Source: Bradyrhizobium sp. BR13661
Lineage (GTDB): Bacteria; Pseudomonadota; Alphaproteobacteria; Rhizobiales; Xanthobacteraceae
Length of the DNA: 64,000 nucleotides
Direction: 5' to 3'
Assembly: GCF_029892425.1 (NCBI RefSeq)
Contig: NZ_JARXWB010000031.1
Location: 31,466 to 95,465, forward strand
A model generated the notes under the pieces. It worked only from the letters and a program-made list of their open reading frames with translations, had not been told where the DNA came from and made no database searches. A program made the translations under genes and the position numbers. Within the stretch, counting starts at the first letter, position 1; each line of letters starts with the position of its first letter. Shown piece by piece: positions 60,490 to 64,000 of the stretch.

Positions 60490-61482
60490 TTGCTCTTGGA
60501 ACCGCCACAAACGTCCGTCGTCGGCCTTCTTGAGAGGCGGCTTGGCAGGCTTCATGCCAGGCAGAGGCTTGGAATAGAGGCCGACCACGAAGCGCAAATA
60601 TTCGGTCAAGGCCTCAATTTCTTCCATATCGAAAATTGGTATTCGGTGCATTCCCTCATTCGCGCCGTCTTCAAGCTTTCCGGCCTCTACTGGCGCGGGG
60701 TGAAGAATACGGCTGACGTTCGGGTCAAAGAGACCGATCTCGTGTTTGCCTCGTTACCAAAGGCATTCGAGGGATTCACTCTGCTGCACATCAGCGACTT
60801 GCATGTGGACATGAACAGTGCCGCGATGCAGCGCTTGGCGGAACTTCTTCCATCACTCTCGTACGACGCCTGCGTGCTCACGGGGGATTTCCGCGGCGCC
60901 ACGTTCGGTCCATTCGATGCGGCCGTGGAAGGCATGGCGCAGATTTGTGCGCTGCTGAGAGCGCCGGCCTACGGCGTTCTCGGCAATCATGACACGATCC
61001 GAATGGTCCCGGCTCTGGAGGATTTGGGCATAAGGATGCTCTTGAACGAGTGCGTGTCGATCTCGCGAGCCGACGAGCACATCTACCTTGCCGGTATCGA
61101 CGACGCTCATTTTTATCGGGTCGACAGCATTGAAAAGGCTGCCTCGGCGATTCCTCCCGACAGCTTCACAATCCTGCTGTCGCACACTCCGGAAATCTAT
61201 CGTCACGCAGCCCATGCCGGCTTCGACCTGCTCTTGAGCGGCCATACGCATGGGGGACAAATCTGCCTTCCGGGATCGGTGCCGATTACGCTGGATTCGA
61301 TGCTGCCCAGACGGTTTGGGGCAGGACTTTGGAACTACCACCAGATGACCGGCTACACGTCGGTCGGGGTCGGCTCCTCGGTGGTGCCGATCCGGCTAAA
61401 CTGTCCGCCTGAGATAACGCTGCACCATCTTCATTCAGCTCATGCCGACATCAATAAGGGCGATCGCGAATATGCAGCCTGA
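60490..61482 (+). CDS. Metallophosphoesterase (YaeI-like)
   Basis: The product is about 330 residues. The dinuclear metal motifs are all visible: HISDLHVD, TGDFRG, GNHD, SHTPE and GHTHGGQ. The N-terminal region (RLGIEADHEAQIFGQGLNFFHIENWYS) is uncharged-helical and part of the protein in relatives, but the true start is uncertain (TTG 60490 or a later codon). An antisense frame over 60367-60651 was considered and not called. It likely hydrolyses a phosphodiester or phospholipid headgroup. It overlaps the convergent CarS-like gene by 32 bases. Confidence 0.8.
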   Translation: MLLEPPQTSVVGLLERRLGRLHARQRLGIEADHEAQIFGQGLNFFHIENWYSVHSLIRAVFKLSGLYWRGVKNTADVRVKETDLVFASLPKAFEGFTLLHISDLHVDMNSAAMQRLAELLPSLSYDACVLTGDFRGATFGPFDAAVEGMAQICALLRAPAYGVLGNHDTIRMVPALEDLGIRMLLNECVSISRADEHIYLAGIDDAHFYRVDSIEKAASAIPPDSFTILLSHTPEIYRHAAHAGFDLLLSGHTHGGQICLPGSVPITLDSMLPRRFGAGLWNYHQMTGYTSVGVGSSVVPIRLNCPPEITLHHLHSAHADINKGDREYAA

Positions 61483-61963
61483 ACATCAGGCGGGACAGGA
61501 CAATTTCGCCCAGGAAGAATATGGCGACCACGACGACCACGTCGATGGTCGATAGCGACAAGCGTTTCCAACACATGAGCGCTGGCAGCAAGGCCTCTGG
61601 TACTTGATCGAGCCCCGTGGCCTTGCCGCTTGGCTCTATGCCAAGTCGACGTTTTGTGAAGCTCGAAAGCAAGTCTCCGACCATTGCGCCCAGCCCGACC
61701 AGCAAGGCGGATGCGAAATCCAGGCCAAGCAATGGGGCCACGGCAGTGGTGACAACAATCGAAAGCAGCAAGCCTCGCAACGTCTTTGAGGCGCCGAACA
61801 GCGGGCGCCCATCGATGAAACGAGCCCCGCCGTCGAGAGCGTAAGCGAGACGGCTTCCAAAGAGACGCTTTGCAAGCACGGGCACGCCATTGGCAACGGC
61901 GAGCAATGTCAGCAATTTGAAAATCAGGAGAATCTGCATGCCGATGCATATCCTTTCATCCAA
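61451..61963 (-). CDS. CDP-archaeol synthase (CarS)-like membrane protein
   Basis: The product is 170 residues (162 if started at ATG 61939, with AAGGAT upstream). About five membrane segments are visible. The motif ALDGGARFIDGRPLFGASKTLRGLL (about 42-66) matches the CarS/DUF46 family, which in archaea transfers CTP to archaeol phosphate. In bacteria such proteins are found without the archaeal lipid pathway, so the substrate is probably another polyprenol or diacylglycerol phosphate. The call is from the motif; activity is inferred. Confidence 0.8.
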   Translation of the reverse strand: MDERICIGMQILLIFKLLTLLAVANGVPVLAKRLFGSRLAYALDGGARFIDGRPLFGASKTLRGLLLSIVVTTAVAPLLGLDFASALLVGLGAMVGDLLSSFTKRRLGIEPSGKATGLDQVPEALLPALMCWKRLSLSTIDVVVVVAIFFLGEIVLSRLMFRLHIRDRPY

Positions 61964-62070
61964 GGCGAGCTATTCACCCGCTCTCGAGCAAGCATATGGA
62001 AATGCGAACCTTCGACAAGCGCAAGATTCACTGCGGCTCGATCAGCGCATACGGTCGCGCGATTTAGCGC

Positions 62071-62117
62071 GGCCGGCTGCGCTCGATGATCTCGGCGGCG
62101 CCCCTGCCCGACAGATC
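62071..62117. repeat. Duplicated segment, copy B
   Basis: This is the partner of the segment at 59652-59695. On the minus strand the reading DLSGRGAAEIIERSRPR ends with a TAA at 62064-62066, so this copy looks like the end of a lost gene. Confidence 0.45.
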
Positions 62118-62270
62118 CCCTGGCCACATTGTCCCGACGGGAGGGCAGCACGCGGGTGGCCCTCTCGTTCGCCGGTGACATCGGACCGGTGCTGACGAGG
62201 CCGGATATTTCGACTATCCTTCGATGCGACCCTCCGGACGGTGCAGGACAGGGCCAAAAGGGAGGAATCG

Positions 62271-62714
62271 ATGAGCACGGTGAAACACGCTCTCGCCCAG
62301 AAGAGTGGCGCCTTGATTCATGTTCGGTCGGGCGACATGGTCGTGGAAGCCTTGCGCCAGATGCGCGACAACCGGGTCAGGTCGGTGCTGGTCATCGACG
62401 ACGACGTGCTGGTCGGTATCGTGACCCAGGGGGACTGCGCCATCAAGGTGCTGCTGCCGGGACTCGATGCAAAGCAGACGCCGGTGAGCCAAGTGATGAC
62501 GGGCAACCCGGTGACGGTCAGGCCGGACGACGGGCTGGAGAGCTGCATGGCCATGATGGCTCGGCGCGGCTTTCGTCATTTGCCAGTGCTGAGCTCGGGC
62601 AAGGTCGTGGGCGTGATCTCGGTCGGAGACGTCGTCAAGAACATCATCCGGGATTTGGAGCATAACGTGGACGATCTGATGGGGTACATCATGAAGGACG
62701 GCCCTGGGGGCTGA
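62271..62714 (+). CDS. CBS-domain pair protein
   Basis: The 147-residue protein starts MSTVKHALAQ with GGAGG upstream. Two CBS motifs (about 22-75 and 82-138) contain RVRSVLVIDDDVLVGIVTQGD and FRHLPVLSSGKVVGVISVGD. Tandem CBS domains sense adenosine nucleotides. As a stand-alone protein it may regulate a partner enzyme or channel; no partner is evident nearby. Confidence 0.88.
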   Translation: MSTVKHALAQKSGALIHVRSGDMVVEALRQMRDNRVRSVLVIDDDVLVGIVTQGDCAIKVLLPGLDAKQTPVSQVMTGNPVTVRPDDGLESCMAMMARRGFRHLPVLSSGKVVGVISVGDVVKNIIRDLEHNVDDLMGYIMKDGPGG

Positions 62715-62917
62715 CCAACGAGCCGCGGCGCTGTCGCCTGCGGCGTTGCTTCAGGCGAAGTTGCGCCGCGTGACGGAGGTCCGCTCATCGCGCAAGTGCC
62801 GACCAGATTAGCTAAGCCTGAGTTCTTCGCATTTTGACCCAACTCGCACATTCGATGCCTTGGACCTCCGGGCCAAAATTGTCTACTGTCGGAGAGAGGC
62901 ATGGGGCGAGATCGGCA

Positions 62918-63889
62918 ATGAAGCGGCGACAGTTCATCACTGGATCGGCAAGTATCATTGCATTTAGCTTTTCTTCTGCCGCGATGGGCGCCACCCCCTG
63001 GCGCATCGGTCAGGTCTTTGGCGGTCCACCGGACAATGCTGCCCCTTCCGAACTCGTCCGGGCGCTTCTTGGCCTCGGCTATGTCGACGGCAAGGACGTT
63101 CAGGTGCGGACGCTGTTTACGGCTCCGAATCCGAAAGACATGAAGGAGGCCGTTCTCTCCCAGATTCCGGACATCGACTTGCTCGTCGTATGGGGAACGA
63201 TCGGGGCCGTTGCAGCAAAATCGGCGGCGTCAAATATTCCTGTGGTATTCGTATCGGTTGGGGCGCCCGTGGACATAGGCCTTGTTCAAAGCCTTGCTCA
63301 CCCTGGCGGGGCCATGACGGGCATAACGTTTGAGGCCGCTTCGGAGACTTACGGGAAGCGGCTTCAACTTCTCAAGGAGATCCTTCCGAATCTGAGCCGC
63401 CTGGCCGTTCTGGGAGCAAAAGGTGATCCGAACTTTGCATTTGCAATGACGTCGCTCGACAATTCTGCCCGGGCGCTCGGCGTGTCGATCGCGCCGGTTG
63501 AATTCAATTCGGCTGACGATCTCAGGAGCGCATTCGATGGGATGAAGCACCGCCAATCCGAGGCTTTGGTCGTTGTCGCCGGCGCGCTGACTTACGTGAA
63601 CAGCAAGCCCATAGCCGAATTGGCCTTGTCGAATAGGCTGCCGTCTTGCCACGGCTTCAAGGAAACTGTTGAGGCGGGGGGCTTGATAAGCCTCGGTCCG
63701 GATTTTTTGGCATTCGCTCGTCAGGGAGCCCGCCTGGTCGACAAGATCATCAAAGGTACAAAACCGGCGGATATCCCGGTAGAACAGCCTACTCAATACA
63801 TCACGACCATCAATCTCAAGACCGCCAAAGCGCTCGGCATCGATATGCCGGCTGCTCTGCTAGCTCGCGCCGACGAGGTGATCGAATAG
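62918..63889 (+). CDS. ABC transporter substrate-binding protein (ABC_sub_bind/TrpX family)
   Basis: The 323-residue protein starts MKRRQFITG with a Tat signal (RRQFIT) and hydrophobic stretch to about residue 28. The fold has the family pattern WRIGQVFGGPP..., then VVWGTIGAVAAKSAASNIPVVFVSVGAPVDIGLV and a GITFEAASETYGKRLQLLKEILP block. Family members bind amino acids or other small molecules. The permease and ATPase genes are not in the window. The start is supported by the Tat motif rather than a strong ribosome site. Confidence 0.88.
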   Translation: MKRRQFITGSASIIAFSFSSAAMGATPWRIGQVFGGPPDNAAPSELVRALLGLGYVDGKDVQVRTLFTAPNPKDMKEAVLSQIPDIDLLVVWGTIGAVAAKSAASNIPVVFVSVGAPVDIGLVQSLAHPGGAMTGITFEAASETYGKRLQLLKEILPNLSRLAVLGAKGDPNFAFAMTSLDNSARALGVSIAPVEFNSADDLRSAFDGMKHRQSEALVVVAGALTYVNSKPIAELALSNRLPSCHGFKETVEAGGLISLGPDFLAFARQGARLVDKIIKGTKPADIPVEQPTQYITTINLKTAKALGIDMPAALLARADEVIE

Positions 63890-63991
63890 CATCGATGTCC
63901 GATTGTGATGCTGTGGACGGCTCCTCCACGGGCACGAGAGTGCCAAGGAGTGGGCGCCGTTTGAGGCTCCCACGATTCGGAGGAGCAGCCT

Positions 63992-64000
63992 ATGCAGTCA
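63992..64000 (+). CDS. First codons of a following gene
   Basis: ATG CAG TCA begins at 63992 after GGAGGAG at 63979-63985, a strong ribosome site at 6-nt spacing. The window ends after three codons, so the product is unknown. Confidence 0.4.

Overview
The window is high-GC alphaproteobacterial chromosome. It most likely comes from Bradyrhizobium or a close Nitrobacteraceae relative. The support is the rhizobial-type glycerol ABC operon (glpD-S-T-P-Q-U-V), a DUF6894 small protein, many Bug/ABC-type binding proteins, heavy use of GTG starts, and short GC-rich palindromic intergenic repeats. No tRNA, rRNA, CRISPR array, complete insertion sequence or prophage was recognised. Most of the window looks like ordinary core/adaptive chromosome, with a few small acquired or decaying pieces.

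Layout. 1-9 kb: the 3' end of a short-chain fatty acyl regulator, an ABM-domain protein, a secreted HExxH protein, a histone-tail-like small protein, a TPR protein, a small membrane protein, an HtpX protease divergent from an MltB-type lytic transglycosylase, a DUF1993 protein and an Old Yellow Enzyme. 9-19.3 kb: the glycerol/glycerol-3-phosphate locus on the minus strand, with its GlpR repressor and a HAD phosphatase; a VapBC-like toxin-antitoxin pair sits on the other strand between glpR and glpD. 19.4-21.3 kb: a tandem duplicate of NTF2-like genes and a thioesterase. 21.3-30.7 kb: a beta-oxidation pair (FadB-like and thiolase), a flavin reductase, and an RND efflux operon with its TetR regulator. 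31-37.5 kb: a double beta-barrel outer-membrane protein, an MFS transporter, a DUF2809 protein, a TetR/SDR divergent pair followed by an internally deleted oxidoreductase pseudogene, and a YcaQ-type protein. 37.5-44 kb: an envelope-rich region with a Met-rich secreted protein, a caspase-like protein divergent from an OmpA protein with two CRP-like sites between them, a PMT-type mannosyltransferase, and a FecR-domain/beta-barrel pair. 44-53 kb: VOC, cupin, CsbD, FKBP, gamma-glutamyltransferase, trhO-slyX, a diguanylate cyclase and hemE. 53-58.6 kb: an L-lactate module (GntR/FCD regulator, lactate permease, LldD), then a dienelactone hydrolase, a Bug protein and a LysR regulator. 58.6-64 kb: small hypotheticals, a metallophosphoesterase, a CDP-archaeol-synthase-like protein, a CBS pair protein, an ABC_sub_bind protein and the first codons of a further gene.

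How the genes work together. GlpSTPQUV should import glycerol and GlpD oxidise glycerol-3-phosphate. GlpR probably acts at a clear inverted repeat and phased CGAAA motifs upstream of glpD; no glycerol kinase gene is present in the window. The two ATPases of this importer carry complementary defects: GlpS has lost the H-loop histidine and GlpT has lost the LSGGQ signature. This predicts one working and one degenerate ATP site, and is the most specific mechanistic observation here. The lactate module is self-contained, with a palindromic operator in the divergent promoter. No clearly new defence or secretion system was found.
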